Part shown: piece after piece, positions 10,217 through 21,027 of the stretch
How the letters are laid out: the number at the start of each line of letters is the position of its first letter
Position numbering within the stretch: position 1 is the first letter of the stretch
DNA from: Fulvia fulva
Lineage: Eukaryota > Ascomycota > Dothideomycetes > Mycosphaerellales > Mycosphaerellaceae
Assembly (NCBI RefSeq): GCF_020509005.1
Contig: NC_063017.1
Coordinates: 4,650,001 to 4,714,000 of the forward strand
Direction of reading: 5' to 3'
DNA: 64,000 nucleotides
Made by a program: the position numbers and the translations under genes
The notes under the pieces: generated by a model
What the model saw: the letters and a program-made list of their open reading frames with translations, nothing else
What the model was told of the DNA's origin: nothing
Databases searched by the model: none

Positions 10217-10996
10217 CTACGACTCGCCAAATAGCCGAGAGGTAACATCTCCTATGTATTCCTCCTCCAGCTCGTAGTTCTCGCCGCCGTTCTTGTCGAT
10301 GCCCACAAACTCGAATGCATCCACGACCTGGTCGACCGGAAATCCCATGTTGACAAACTGATCGATCATCAGGGGGTTGTAGCCTTTGTACGCCTCCCGA
10401 CTCCGCTGACGCTCGATACGTCTCTTTTCCTTGTCGTCCAGCTTCTTCTTGTCCGCACTTTCTGCTTCATCACCCTCGCCCGAGCCACCAGCGCTAGTCT
10501 TCCCGCTTCCTGGAGGAGGCTTCGGTGCACCTGCGTACCGCACTGCCCACTCTCTCGCAACATGCTTGAACTCCTCGGGCCTTGTCAAGAGCATGCGCGC
10601 TACTTCTGCGTCCTGTGGATCTTTCGGCTCCGGGCTGTTGAGTAAGCTCTGTACGCTGATCAGAGCTGATTTGAGTGTCAGAACAGGACTCCAGGCGTCC
10701 CTGAGTGTGTCGAGGCATATAGCTCCGGTCTGCGAAGAAATATTCGGATGCCAGATCTTGGTGAGGAATCGCATCTCCGGAGGCTTGAATGGATACTCTG
10801 GCGTTATTTGGATGTCGATCTCGTAGGCTCCATTCTCGTATGGTGTGTCAGGTGGGCCCTTGAAGTGCCCTCTAAGATGGGTGAAGTCGGTAATGTCAGG
10901 TGAGCCGTCCTTCGCTGTGATAGTGATGCCGCTGTGTGTATCCTTGACAATATCCTGGATCTCCTTCTGCAGACGGCGGTTGCGGTTGGTTGCCAT
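10217..10996 (-). CDS. UBC1: Ubiquitin-conjugating enzyme E2 with C-terminal UBA domain (UBC1/UBE2K class)
   Basis: This 259-residue protein starts at the ATG at 10996. Residues 1-150 form a complete UBC fold: RLQKEIQDI helix, PDTPYENGAYEI, YPFKPPEMRFLTKIWHPNI, and the active-site segment GAICLDTLRDAWSP with catalytic Cys94. A charged linker follows, and a UBA domain fills the C-terminus (about 205-255, MIDQFVNMGFPVDQVVDAF). This E2 plus UBA layout is diagnostic of UBC1/UBE2K, which extends K48-linked ubiquitin chains for proteasomal degradation. The linker is longer than in yeast Ubc1. The gene is divergent from RPT2, another part of the same pathway. Confidence 0.93.
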   Translation of the reverse strand: MATNRNRRLQKEIQDIVKDTHSGITITAKDGSPDITDFTHLRGHFKGPPDTPYENGAYEIDIQITPEYPFKPPEMRFLTKIWHPNISSQTGAICLDTLRDAWSPVLTLKSALISVQSLLNSPEPKDPQDAEVARMLLTRPEEFKHVAREWAVRYAGAPKPPPGSGKTSAGGSGEGDEAESADKKKLDDKEKRRIERQRSREAYKGYNPLMIDQFVNMGFPVDQVVDAFEFVGIDKNGGENYELEEEYIGDVTSRLFGES

Positions 10997-11564
10997 GGTC
11001 GGTTATGCTTGGTAGTGGTGTTGAACAAGTGATGAGTGCTTCGAGTCAAATAGAGACTGCTGAGCAGCCCAGTGAACAGTCAGAGCGTCGAATGTGTTGA
11101 GTGTGGCAGAAGAGGGTGAACGTGAAGCGTAAGGAAGCTGTAGGTGCACTGGATTGCGCAAGAAGGCTAGGCTCTCGCGACTGCTACTCGTGACCGAGCT
11201 GCCGGTGAAGAGCGTTGCAGGTGCTATAGAAGGCGAAGTAGGTCGGTTACGTCCAGGTATATAAGCAACGGCTCGTTGAATGGCAGGCGCATGCATGCGA
11301 TGTGTTGTCGTGTCGTGGGCGAGTCACCACGGTCGAAGGTGAATGTCGGCGCGTGTGAGCTGTCGCACTTTGTCATCAGCCGGAGTTCGCCCGTCAGGCA
11401 CCTTCGCCGCGTAGCATCATCACGGACGTCCGAAGCTCAATCATCGACCATCGCCTCACCAAACATCACACACCAAACACATCAACCTCCCCTTCTGCCC
11501 ATACCTCCACCGCAAGCGCATCTCGACACATCAGGCCCGGTCATCATTTAGAGAGCGCACCCCG
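10997..11564. promoter_or_regulatory. Shared divergent promoter region of UBC1 and RPT2
   Basis: These 568 bp separate the oppositely oriented start codons of an E2 enzyme and a 26S proteasome ATPase. I looked for the yeast Rpn4/PACE site (GGTGGCAAA or its complement) and did not find it by eye. The sequence contains no ORF with domain features. Shared regulation is inferred from geometry and function only. Confidence 0.5.
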
Positions 11565-13021
11565 ATGGTAGGCATGAACGACACGCGCCTGTCAACCATC
11601 ACCACTAACAGCTATGGCAACAGGGTCAGAATCAGTCCGGCCTGGGAGGCGGTCCTCCAGGCGGTCCAGGCGACGACAAGAAGAAGAGCGGCGACAAGAA
11701 GGATAAGCCCAAGTACGAGCCACCGCCGCAGCCCACAACTCGCATCGGCCGCAAGAAGAAGAAGCAGGCGGGTCCCAACGCCGCAGCGAAACTCCCGACC
11801 GTCTATCCAACAGCGCGATGCAAGCTCCGATATCTACGAATGCAGAGAGTGCACGATCACTTGCTGCTGGAAGAGGAGTTTGTCGAGAACCAAGAGCGGA
11901 TAAGGAAGGCAAAGGCAAACAACCAGGCACAACCACAAACATCCGGCGGCGACAGCGAGGCCATGGACAGGAACGCTGACGAGCGGAGTCGAGTGGATGA
12001 CATGCGTGGCTCGCCGATGGGAGTTGGTAACCTCGAGGAGCTCATCGACGACGACCACGCCATTGTTTCCTCTGCTACTGGACCCGAGTACTATGTTTCC
12101 ATCATGTCTTTCGTGGACAAGGACTTGCTGGAGCCTGGCGCATCGATTCTGTTACATCACAAGAGCGTGTCCGTGGTCGGTGTGTTGACAGACGATGCCG
12201 ATCCTGCCGTATCAGTGATGAAGCTTGATAAGGCGCCTACGGAGAGCTACGCGGACATCGGAGGACTCGAGACACAGATTCAGGAAGTTCGCGAAGCTGT
12301 CGAACTGCCACTGCTACACCCCGAGCTGTACGAGGAGATGGGTATCAAGCCGCCAAAGGGTGTCATTCTTTACGGTGCACCAGGTACTGGCAAGACCCTC
12401 CTCGCCAAAGCTGTCGCCAACCAAACCTCTGCCACCTTCCTCCGTATCGTCGGTTCTGAACTTATCCAGAAATACCTCGGTGACGGTCCTCGACTCGTAC
12501 GACAACTCTTCCAGACCGCTGCCGAGAACGCACCTGCGATCGTGTTCATCGATGAGATCGATGCCATCGGTACGAAGCGTTACGAGAGTACAAGCGGTGG
12601 TGAGCGTGAGATCCAGCGAACTATGCTTGAGCTTCTCAACCAGCTTGACGGATTCGACGACCGTGGTGATGTCAAGGTCATCATGGCAACGAACAAGATC
12701 GAGACGCTCGACCCTGCTCTCATTCGCCCCGGCCGTATCGATCGAAAGATTCTCTTCGAGAACCCAGACCAGGTCACAAAGAAGAAGATCTTTACACTAC
12801 ACACAAGCAAGATGAACTTGAACGAGGACGTGGACTTGGACGAATTCATCAACCAGAAGGACGACCTGAGTGGTGCGGACATCCGAGCTATCTGCTCAGA
12901 GGCAGGTCTGTTGGCACTCAGAGAGCGAAGAATGAGGGTGAACATGACAGACTTCCGAGCAGCGCGTGAGAGTGTGCTGAAGACGAAGACGGAGGGTGAG
13001 CCGGAAGGCTTGTACTTGTAG
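11565..13021 (+). CDS. RPT2: 26S proteasome regulatory subunit 4, AAA ATPase Rpt2
   Basis: A 466-residue protein encoded by a 3-base exon, ATG at 11565-11567, a 56-bp intron (GTAGGC...CACTAACA...CAACAG, 11568-11623) and one long exon 11624-13021. After splicing the N-terminus is [11 protein letters not shown], which fits the N-myristoylated Gly2 of Rpt2. The order is a lysine-rich tail, coiled coil ([14 protein letters not shown]), OB domain, then the AAA module with Walker A GAPGTGKT (252-259), Walker [10 protein letters not shown], sensor region [22 protein letters not shown], and a C-terminal HbYX-type end (LYL) that docks into the 20S alpha ring. Length and all motifs match the family. 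Rpt2 gates the 20S core and, with neighbouring UBC1, belongs to ubiquitin-dependent proteolysis. Confidence 0.95.
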
Positions 13022-13384
13022 AGCGCATACCTTTGTCTCGAGCAGCGCTTGCTTCAGCTGTTTCGGCGAGTTGTGTATTATCAGAATAGCTACTGAGCAT
13101 GAGTGATATGCTCTTGATGCTAATAGATCTTCTGCATCCACAGCCCTTGGGCACTCTCCACACCTCACTTGCTCGCGTGCATGCGCTTCAAGGTTCCATG
13201 TATGTGGATCCACCGAAGCGAGCGCTTGCAGGCAGGTGCGTCTCAGCTGCTTACCTCTCAACTTTCCAGCCAAAGCTCTGCAACGACTTCTGATCTCCAA
13301 CATAAATGGGATAGCGCGCTCAGCTAACTTCACCCGAGACTGCGGAACTCTCGCCAGCATAAAGATAGCTGCACCACCGCCAGC
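13022..13384. other. Intergenic, no gene seen
   Basis: The 3' flank of RPT2 and the upstream region of the CorA-like gene. Only short frames on both strands; no repeat or RNA gene recognised. Confidence 0.4.
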
Positions 13385-15290
13385 ATGCCCTTTCCTCGGC
13401 GACGCCAGAAGGGTGACCTGGAAGCTGCCAGCACTGTTCCCCGAAATATGGGCCCAGTGCGTAAGAATGAGCGGCCTGCCGGCCTCCAGGATGCCATCGA
13501 CGAACTCGATGAACGCCAACGTCTATACTGGAGCCGGTGGGAAGGCAGGGAGCACGACATCCTGCCTCACACGGATGCCGGCGGCGACGCATATTACATT
13601 GGCGACATATACGACGGCCTGCGGTGCGCTCAAGAGTGGGAACTGGACAACCCGGGCCCATATCTGCAGCGTATCCGCGCTCTATCCTCAGAGAGCCCTC
13701 ATCTGATGTATCTCGCACACTGGATGGAAGTCACAGCATCGCCTCCGAAGTGGACATGGCTGAAGCACTTCCCCGAGAATCGTGCACTGAGAGCAGCCAG
13801 AACCAAAGTCGGGATTGTCGATCTGAGCCAGAACGCGCCTGCGACTGTCACGGAATATAAAGATACGACGAGTCTGGAACAAGCTCTCGCGTTGGCTTCC
13901 GGACATCTTGGTACTGGAACATTTCGTGCCCGGCTTGTGGTTGTTGAGTATCTCTCGCGAGACGTGATCGAATGGTACTCCCGAAAACGCCCGCCTTCGC
14001 AGCTCAGAGTCGACAATTATTGACACAAGACCAGTATTGGGGTCGCATTACAGCATCGACCCTTGGTTCTTCAGAAATCATGTTGACGACTACATCTTCC
14101 ATAACACTCGTGATCCTTGGGCGATATTGCCACTGTTGACAGAAGTCCAGTGGACCAGGGCCCATTTCGCCATTCGACACCTGCGTGCCTTCTACTTTGC
14201 GAATGAACTTGATTATGAAAACGCAGAGCATGAAAGCGGCACGTGGAATGTCTTACGGCGCCTGGACAGTGACCGAAGTCGCAGGCGCTTGCAGCACGGT
14301 TTCCTCGACCGAGTGGATGCAAGGGTAGCACTGGGTCGGACTAAGACGTCTTTGTGGATCGACCCAATAAGCAGCAAAGACGACATAACAGCTGTGCTTC
14401 TTGTGGATCCGACCGTCGCCACAGGCTGCCCCGTCCGGGGTCATGCTGGATCTCAGCCTCTCCCATGTGCTGCAACACCAAGCGCGCCGGATCATGCGCC
14501 TGGAACTTCGTTCTTCGAGCAAAGATTACACTGGAGTAGCAATATGTCGAAAGAAGACCTCGAGCTAGTGCGTGCTCATCCTAAGCTCGTCGGCATGCAG
14601 GCGTATCGTCTTACACTTCACGATTGGCTTGTGACACTCAAGTTTATGCAGACACAACTCGCAAAAGTGGAGTGGGAATTCGAGATGCCTGGCCATGGAC
14701 AGAATCCGGTAGATCACTGGGCTGCTTTGAAGAAGCTTGCACCATGGGAGCGCCACGCAGAATTCCGCGAGGATATGGTTAACGATATGAGAATAATCCT
14801 GGACTTGGAGCCAAATACTCATGGAAGCGTAACGCTATTAGCACTCAAGCAGGACGTCGTCGAGATCCGGAAAAGTATAGTGGCGATTCGGCATCGGCTG
14901 GCATTAATACGCGACATGATAACGACGAACGTGGGAATCGAGGAGTCTCGTCGAACTGCGGCCGCACTGGAGCAGAACAGAAGTATCGGCGGCTTGACGA
15001 TACTGGCCACGATTTTCCTGCCCTTGAACTTTGCGACTAGTTTCTTGAGCATGTCGTCAGGATTTTCTGTGAAGAGCAATACTTTCTGGCGGTTCTTCGC
15101 TATCGGTGTCCCATTGCTGACGCTGACTTTACTGGCCGTGGGTCTCATGAGCTGGGGTCTGAAGACACTAGCATTCATCTCACGAAGGTTATCGCGAGCC
15201 GGAGTGCGTGTGCGAGGTGTGGTCAGCGATGTGTGTTGGGCTGTGTGTTGGCCTGCTCGAGATGTGTTCGATACCGTCGTCAAGCGTTAG
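13385..15290 (+). CDS. CorA-like transporter-family membrane protein, interrupted near 14021
   Basis: Two frames together make one protein. The first (13385-14023, from an ATG) ends LVVVEYLSRDVIEW and then runs into a stop. The second (in frame from about 14001 to 15290) begins with HYSIDPWFFRNHVDDYIFHN, the segment that normally follows directly in fungal CorA-like proteins. The C-terminus has two membrane segments (LTILATIFLPLNFATSFLSM and FFAIGVPLLTLTLLAVGLMSW); the position of the CorA GMN motif is occupied by LSMS, as is common in these divergent fungal members. No GT-AG intron restores the frame: GTACTC to CACAAG would create TGA. I therefore read this as a one-base frameshift, either real decay or an assembly error. 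The second part has no ATG of its own near its start. Transport function is inferred from the family. Confidence 0.65.
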
Positions 15291-16139
15291 ATCCCTCCGA
15301 AGCACCGAAGCACAAACGGGAGACGACTCCGATGTTTATACCGCAATTGGCATGTTAGTTCGGTAGCTGCATCTTGTCATGTCGAGTCGCCAAAACATTC
15401 GCCTAATTGACGAGAGCGCAGGCCAAGCACGGATTACTGTCAGGTCACGCTGGACACCGGCAGCTCGATCTCACGATTTTGTACCTGACGGCTCAGGACA
15501 TGTAGTGCAATTGCGCCTGCATGCAATGTACGCACTGTGCTGAAAGAGCGTCTCGCCGGTGGCAGTTGCGTCTTTCTTGGCATGCATTGGCCGCGGCCCT
15601 ACGGCGACCATCATACTTGTGCGATGGTATGTTATCCGCGATCAGCACTCTATGGTGCACAATATGCTAAGCCATCCTACAAGCCTGAGTATGTCTAGCG
15701 TGTGCGCATAGGCACATGAGCGACTGATATTCGTACTGGCTGTACCACACGCGATGTGTTGCGGCTTCCACACATGCCTTGTGGTTTCCAGTGTGTGTTT
15801 GCGCAGACCGTTGACCTGTCACACGGCATATTCACCTAGCTGCTAGCAGTATGGTCCCGTTTGTGCGAAAAGTCTCGGGCTGCAGAAACTCTCAGGCTGC
15901 AGCGCAAGTCTCAGCTGATATTCCAGCCGTGTGCTCAGCTCTAGACTACTTCTTTACGCCAGTCACTGCACCTCTTAGTGCAAAGAGCAACATGTCCAAG
16001 CCAGAATGGTCTACCAGACATGGCAACTATACTGTAGTGCCACTCCTCCTGCGAACTCTGCTCTCCATCCGCTCTGCGCCATGGACAATAGCAATATTAC
16101 CTCTTCGCTTTAAGAGTGGCGGTGTCGAGACGGACCAAT
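15291..16139. other. Intergenic, no gene seen
   Basis: About 850 bp between the CorA-like gene and the GMC remnant. One frame at 15851-16141 lacks any domain feature. No N-terminal GMC sequence (GGGTAG-type FAD motif) could be found here, which supports truncation of the downstream remnant. Confidence 0.45.
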
Positions 16140-17007
16140 AGAGCGGGCACTGCTACGAGTCCGCCGCACTCCCACACCCTCCTGGATGAACACCGAGTCC
16201 GGCGACCACACGGGCTGGGCCAAAGCCCAACTCGCGCTCTACTACGCTAAACGGCTCGGCGCCTACACCACAACCATCAACGGGGGCTCAACAGTCGCAT
16301 TCCTGCCCCTCCAGACCGTAACCTCCTCATTCCCTACCCTCGCCACAAGCGCCAACAGCAGCACATCTTCAACCATCGACCTCGCCAAAACCCACCCCCC
16401 CCGTCCTCCTCGGCTACCGCGCCCAACGAGCCCTTCTAGCCTCCCACCTCCTCTCCACAGACACATCCACATCCACCACCGAAACAGCCTGGTCCGCCGG
16501 CTCCAGCGCCCTCATCGCCGGCCTCCTCAACCCCCTCTCCCGCGGCAACGTGCTCAAAACCTCCACCCCCCCCCCCTTCCGCCTCGCCCCTAATCGACTT
16601 CGGAACTTCCACACACCCCATCGATCTCAGCGTCCTGGTCGCGTCATTCCGGCAACATCGCAAATGGATCGCGACGCCAGGTATGCAGGAGCTTGGGAAC
16701 TTTTGAGACCTTCCCGGGTGTTGGGGTGCAAAGTGATGGCGATGTGGAGGGTGCGTTGAGGAATGGGACGTTGTCGAGTTGGCAGCATCCCGTGGGGACG
16801 TCTGCGATGATGCCGAGGGTTTTGGGGGGAGTGGTGGATTCGGAGTTGAGGGTGTATGGGGTTGAGGGGGTGAGGGTGGTAGATGCGAGTGTTATGCCGA
16901 TTGGTCCGGCTAGTCATACGAGTAGTACTGTTCATGCTGTGGCGGAGAAGGCGGCGGATTTGATCAAGGCTGAGCAGGGGTATGGTCCGAGGAATAGAAG
17001 AGGATGA
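16140..17007 (+). pseudogene. GMC oxidoreductase remnant (3' half, frameshifted)
   Basis: The final part reads SWQHPVGTSAMMPR, then VVDSELRVYGVEGVRVVDAS and TVHAVAEKAADLI, the C-terminal signature of glucose-methanol-choline flavoenzymes. Upstream, homologous text is spread over three frames: SGDHTGWAKAQLALYYAKRL (frame 1), GYRAQRALLASHLLSTDTS (frame 2, after an 8-C run near 16395), IDLSVLVASFRQHRKWIATP (frame 3, after a long C run near 16566), then frame 1 again from about 16693. The FAD-binding N-terminal half is absent. Two breaks coincide with poly-C runs and could be sequencing errors, but the third does not, and the missing N-terminus supports a pseudogene. The codon third position switches from C to G around 16690. 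Confidence 0.75.
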
Positions 17008-17109
17008 GCGAGGGAACGGAAATAAGCTGTCGCGAATGGGTATCGATAACAATCTGAGTCATGTACAAAGCAGACACCTCGACGTAACGAGGCTTTGGCA
17101 TCTCCAAAA

Positions 17110-20100
17110 TTACAAGGTATATCCACCTGGGGTAACGTCTTTCCACGGTCTGATGGGTCTGTTGTTCTCAAGCTCGACTACCCACCACAAGGCCTGTTTG
17201 GCCTTTCCGAGCTCACCGCTGAGTTCGTGAGCGCGAGCGAGGGTGAGCCAGGCCTCCGAGTCGTCCCAACCTGCGCCTTGTTTTGTGATGTCCGAGAGAA
17301 GCATGTATGCTCTGTCTCGTGCTGCGAGACGGCTGAGTTCAGCTGGCGAAGGGTCGATCTTGCGGGTCTTGATTTCGATGGGTTCGGGTTCGACGACGGA
17401 GTTTTGTCGTGAAGGGAGAGTAGATGAGGAATTTGGTCGGGTGAGAGGCGGTCTGGCTTCCGCGATCAGTGAGCCAGAAGTTGACGGTAATGGAGGTTGA
17501 AGAGGGGCGACAGGGGCCTCTGCAGGCAGCTTCTCTTCGTAGATGTCCATCAGCAGACCAGACAGCCCGATAATGCTTGCCGCGTGATCTGGAAAGTGCG
17601 CAAGTGCTTGCTCATAGGCGTCCATTGCTTCGTAGGGCTGCTCCCGAATCTGGGCCAGGTGGGCTTGCTGCTTCTCGTTAGCTCCTCTCTCTTAGCATAT
17701 TGCCTGGTGACTTACTGAGGACCACACTTCAGCCCAGAGGTTGTCGATGCTCTTGCTACTGCCCCAACCTTTGTGGTACAAGCGTCGGGCATTCGACCCT
17801 TCCTCAGAATTGGCAAGCTCGAGTTCAAGGGATTCCATGAGCCTCCTAGCATCATTGATCAAGTTTTCTGCGTCGTCGAAGTTGTCGGCCCGCATATAAA
17901 GCTCTGCACTGAAGAGCCATGCCTGTACTAAGACACTGACTTTATGCCTTCGCTCGTGTATTGGCGTCAACTGTGGCTCGGTAAAGCCACCAGCCGACGC
18001 AGGATGTGTGGTCGGCAAGTGCACGTCTTGCCGTGGCGGCTGATCATCATGGCCGGTCGGAGGCGGCAAGTCATCGGGAGATGCAGTGTGAGCAATGCGG
18101 CCGAGGGGCTGACCAGGCTGCTGGTGATCTCCCACGGCTGCTTGTGTGGGTGTAGAATCAAGCTTCTCATTCGGTGCCTCCTTCGTTGTCTCTTCAGGTA
18201 TACTCCGACCAGGACTTTTCGACCGTATGCTGCCACTGCGGTGATTACGTCCATGGAAAGGTAGATGTGGCAGATGATGCCTATGATGTGACTTCTCGTC
18301 AGCTACACCATTTTCGTTGGTGATTGTTATGGCGATGGGTGGACCATCGAGCTGACCATTCGTGGTGGCCGCCCTGTTCCGTGTGGGTACCGCCAAGTTG
18401 TCCTTGTCCGAAGCGACAGACTGCTGACGCACTGCGTCTCCTGCGGCGCTACCTCGTCTCGATCTAGCAGAACGTGGCCGGATACTACCCGTGATGCTCC
18501 TGAGAGTACCACCAAATCTAGACGAAGCTTGAGACGTTGCCGTGGGCGGAGGCTTGGCAATCATCTCCTTAGCGACCTGAGTAGGGTTGCCAAAGAGTCT
18601 CGAATAAAGGCTCAGCAGTTCATCAGTCAAGTCAGCAGCCTCTTCCGCTCCCTCCGTCAGCTCAAACAGCATGATCTGGGTCATCTTGATTTGGACCATG
18701 GTCTCTTTCTCGAAGCCTTCCATGAGATCGACTAGGCCTTGTCCGGCTCCACTGGCGGTATCAGGACTATCCGAAACGTCTAAAGTCGATCTCGAGCCTG
18801 CACCGAATAGTTTCTGAGCGTCGCCGAATTGTTTGAACGCTGCTTCGCACATTTGCGCAGCGGCCTCAAATTCATCCTCGGCCGTGAGACACAACGCGAG
18901 CAGGTGCCACAAAGGTAGTAATTGCTTCTCGCGATCAATATGTGCTGCTGAGCCGAGGTTCCCGTTGGTCGCTTGGGTACCATCTTTGTTCTCTATCGCT
19001 CCACGTAGCACGTCCAACGCAGCAGGAACCTCACGCAATTCCGACAGCACTAGAGCTAGAGCATGAGCTGTTTCGAGATCGTTTGGGTCAGCCCTCTGCG
19101 CTCGGCGTAGGTTGGTGTGAGCTTCAGTTAGTAAGGATCTTCTTGCTTCGGATTCGTAAGTCAATTGTGCCCAGTGTGCTTGACTGATGCCAATAGCTCG
19201 ATAGGTGGCGCCTAGAGTCTTGAGGCTGAGCAATGAGGATGTCGGCTGACTTTCAGGTCGCGTAGAATCGTGATTGCCATTCGCCTGTGTGGCTTGCGAA
19301 CTGTTCGGTCGTTGTTGCTGTAGCCACTTTTCCACCGAGTGAGCAATCTCGTTCGCCTTCTCCGCTTGTTCTCTATCACCATATCGACACAGTATCCTTA
19401 CAGCTTCTGCAGCTGTCAACATGGCAGTATCATCATTATCGAATCCAATTTCATGCTTTCCGGTCTTCTCGGCACGCGCCTTGCCCTTGTCCACAATTTC
19501 CATGTAGCTGTCGAATGCGTGCATGGCAAGCTCGAACTCGCCGAGGGCGGCGTGCACCGTGAAGAGCTGGCGCAAGATGGGCGTCGAATGGAACGTCTTC
19601 ATCGCGGCTCTGTAAAGTATGTCGAGCGCATTGCGAGAAACACTTCGTTTTCCACCGGTCCCGAGCTCAGCATCGGTCCATGACGAGCCGCAGAACACAT
19701 TCCAATTTGACATGACTTGCTCTGTCCACTCTTCGACCTCCTGGTTCGTTTGACTGGCTTTCGGGAACTGGGTCTCGCCAATGAGCAGAGTCTCGTAGCT
19801 GGCTTCGATGCGCTTCATCTCGTCCCGCTGGCGGCGTTTGGCGGGTATACGAGACTCCACCAGCAGATCGCTGGCGGGTATAAGAGCAACGTTGGCGTCC
19901 GGAGCATGGACGAGGCCTTGCTGCAGGAGTGCGGAAAGTAGGTCGTAGTATGCTTTCCATACCTGCCGCCGCGGAATGTCCAGAGGTGTATGGGAGCTCG
20001 GGGGTGACGCCGGCGCCCGTTGGCAAAAGTCACCCCATGATCTAAACGCCAGGTATGCTTCGCTCTGATCCTGCAGCGACGGTGTTGGGATATTCTTCAC

Positions 20101-20773
20101 ACTGTATGTACAGGCCTTGGCCAATAGCCGTTCTGTCCACCTCCTGAGCTCTGGCGTGCGGTATCCTGGCGTTCGTGACACTGCCGACTGGTATGTCTGC
20201 CTCGCTTCGCTATGCTGGCTGCTCGACTCCAGACATGATGTCTTAATGAAAGCGTTCTTCACTTCGCACACTTCAATCCACCCAAGCGGGCCGGGGGTTC
20301 CTTTGGGCGTTGAGACTGCCGTTGATTGAGCCGTGTATGCCAATGCAGTGAGGGCCTCCAGGGGCGCCTCCCGTAGCCAGTGTATCTCTGCCAGACATGT
20401 GCTAGCCACGAAGGCATCGTCCGGGTGGCTTTTGCCTGCACTGGCTATGGCCTCGGACAACCGAGGCGCGAGTTCGCCCAGGCCGTGGATGCTGACGGAG
20501 GTGGCAGAGGAGGCGGAGGTCGGTCGATGCGATGCGTTGGCGACTTGGGCTTCGGCGCGAGCGGCAAGAGTGAGGCCTGGTAGTGTATCAGTCTGCTTGC
20601 GATGCTGTGCCTGGCTGTTGACGAGACGCCATACGTTTTCGATCTGGCGCGTGCTTCTCTACCTTGCGCGCCAGTTCCGGTACTTCACTCCAACTGCCAT
20701 TGCACAGTGCCGTGTCCAGCAGTCCAATGTATCGTGCTCCCTTGTCGGGGTTGGGCGTTGTGTGAACGCTCAT
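17110..20773 (-). CDS. YPP1: YPP1-like TPR protein (PI4-kinase complex adaptor)
   Basis: Three exons: 20635-20773, 17716-20576 and 17110-17667, with introns of 58 bp (GTATGG...GACTGATAC...CCAG) and 48 bp (GTAAGT...AGCTAACG...GCAG); phases match and give about 1185 residues. The start is the ATG at 20773 (MSVHTTPNPDKGARYIGLLD). The N-terminus KVEKHAPDRKRLTLAARAEA, many TPR helices, a long disordered serine/proline region in the second half, and the C-terminal TPRs (YEAMDAYEQALAHFPDHAAS, DSEAWLTLARAHELSGELGK) match YPP1/TTC7-type proteins, often named filamentation protein Rhf1 in fungi. In yeast Ypp1 links Efr3 and the PI4-kinase Stt4 at the plasma membrane. It is divergent from RIX1 with 254 bp between start codons. 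Confidence 0.85.
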
Positions 20774-21027
20774 CGTTGGTCGTGTCCTTTCGCGGGACTG
20801 CCGGGTCTACCGCAGCCTCATCGTCGTGTCTGTGCAGGATTCGCAAGCTGCTGCAGCTTCTTGTTGCCCGCATCAATGATTCAGGAACGTGTTGCACGCA
20901 GCGTCATCCCACGACACGAGATGCGGCACCCTGCGGACACTCGGCCGCTCACGCCGATTCCTGCAAGCAAAATATCTCCATCGCATCTCGCTCTACACCA
21001 CCAACAACACATGCAGCAGCACCGACG
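20774..21027. promoter_or_regulatory. Bidirectional promoter of YPP1 and RIX1
   Basis: Only 254 bp separate the divergent start codons. An open plus-strand frame runs through it upstream of the RIX1 ATG, but it lacks an ATG and overlaps the first YPP1 exon, so I read it as non-coding. No specific factor sites are assigned. Confidence 0.5.

Noticed and set aside
14001..15290. Second half of the CorA-like locus as an independent gene
   Set aside because: Its apparent start is TTG, and its first residues continue the family motif that ends the upstream frame.
20602..21027. N-terminal extension of RIX1
   Set aside because: The frame is open but has no ATG, and overlaps exon 1 of YPP1 on the other strand.
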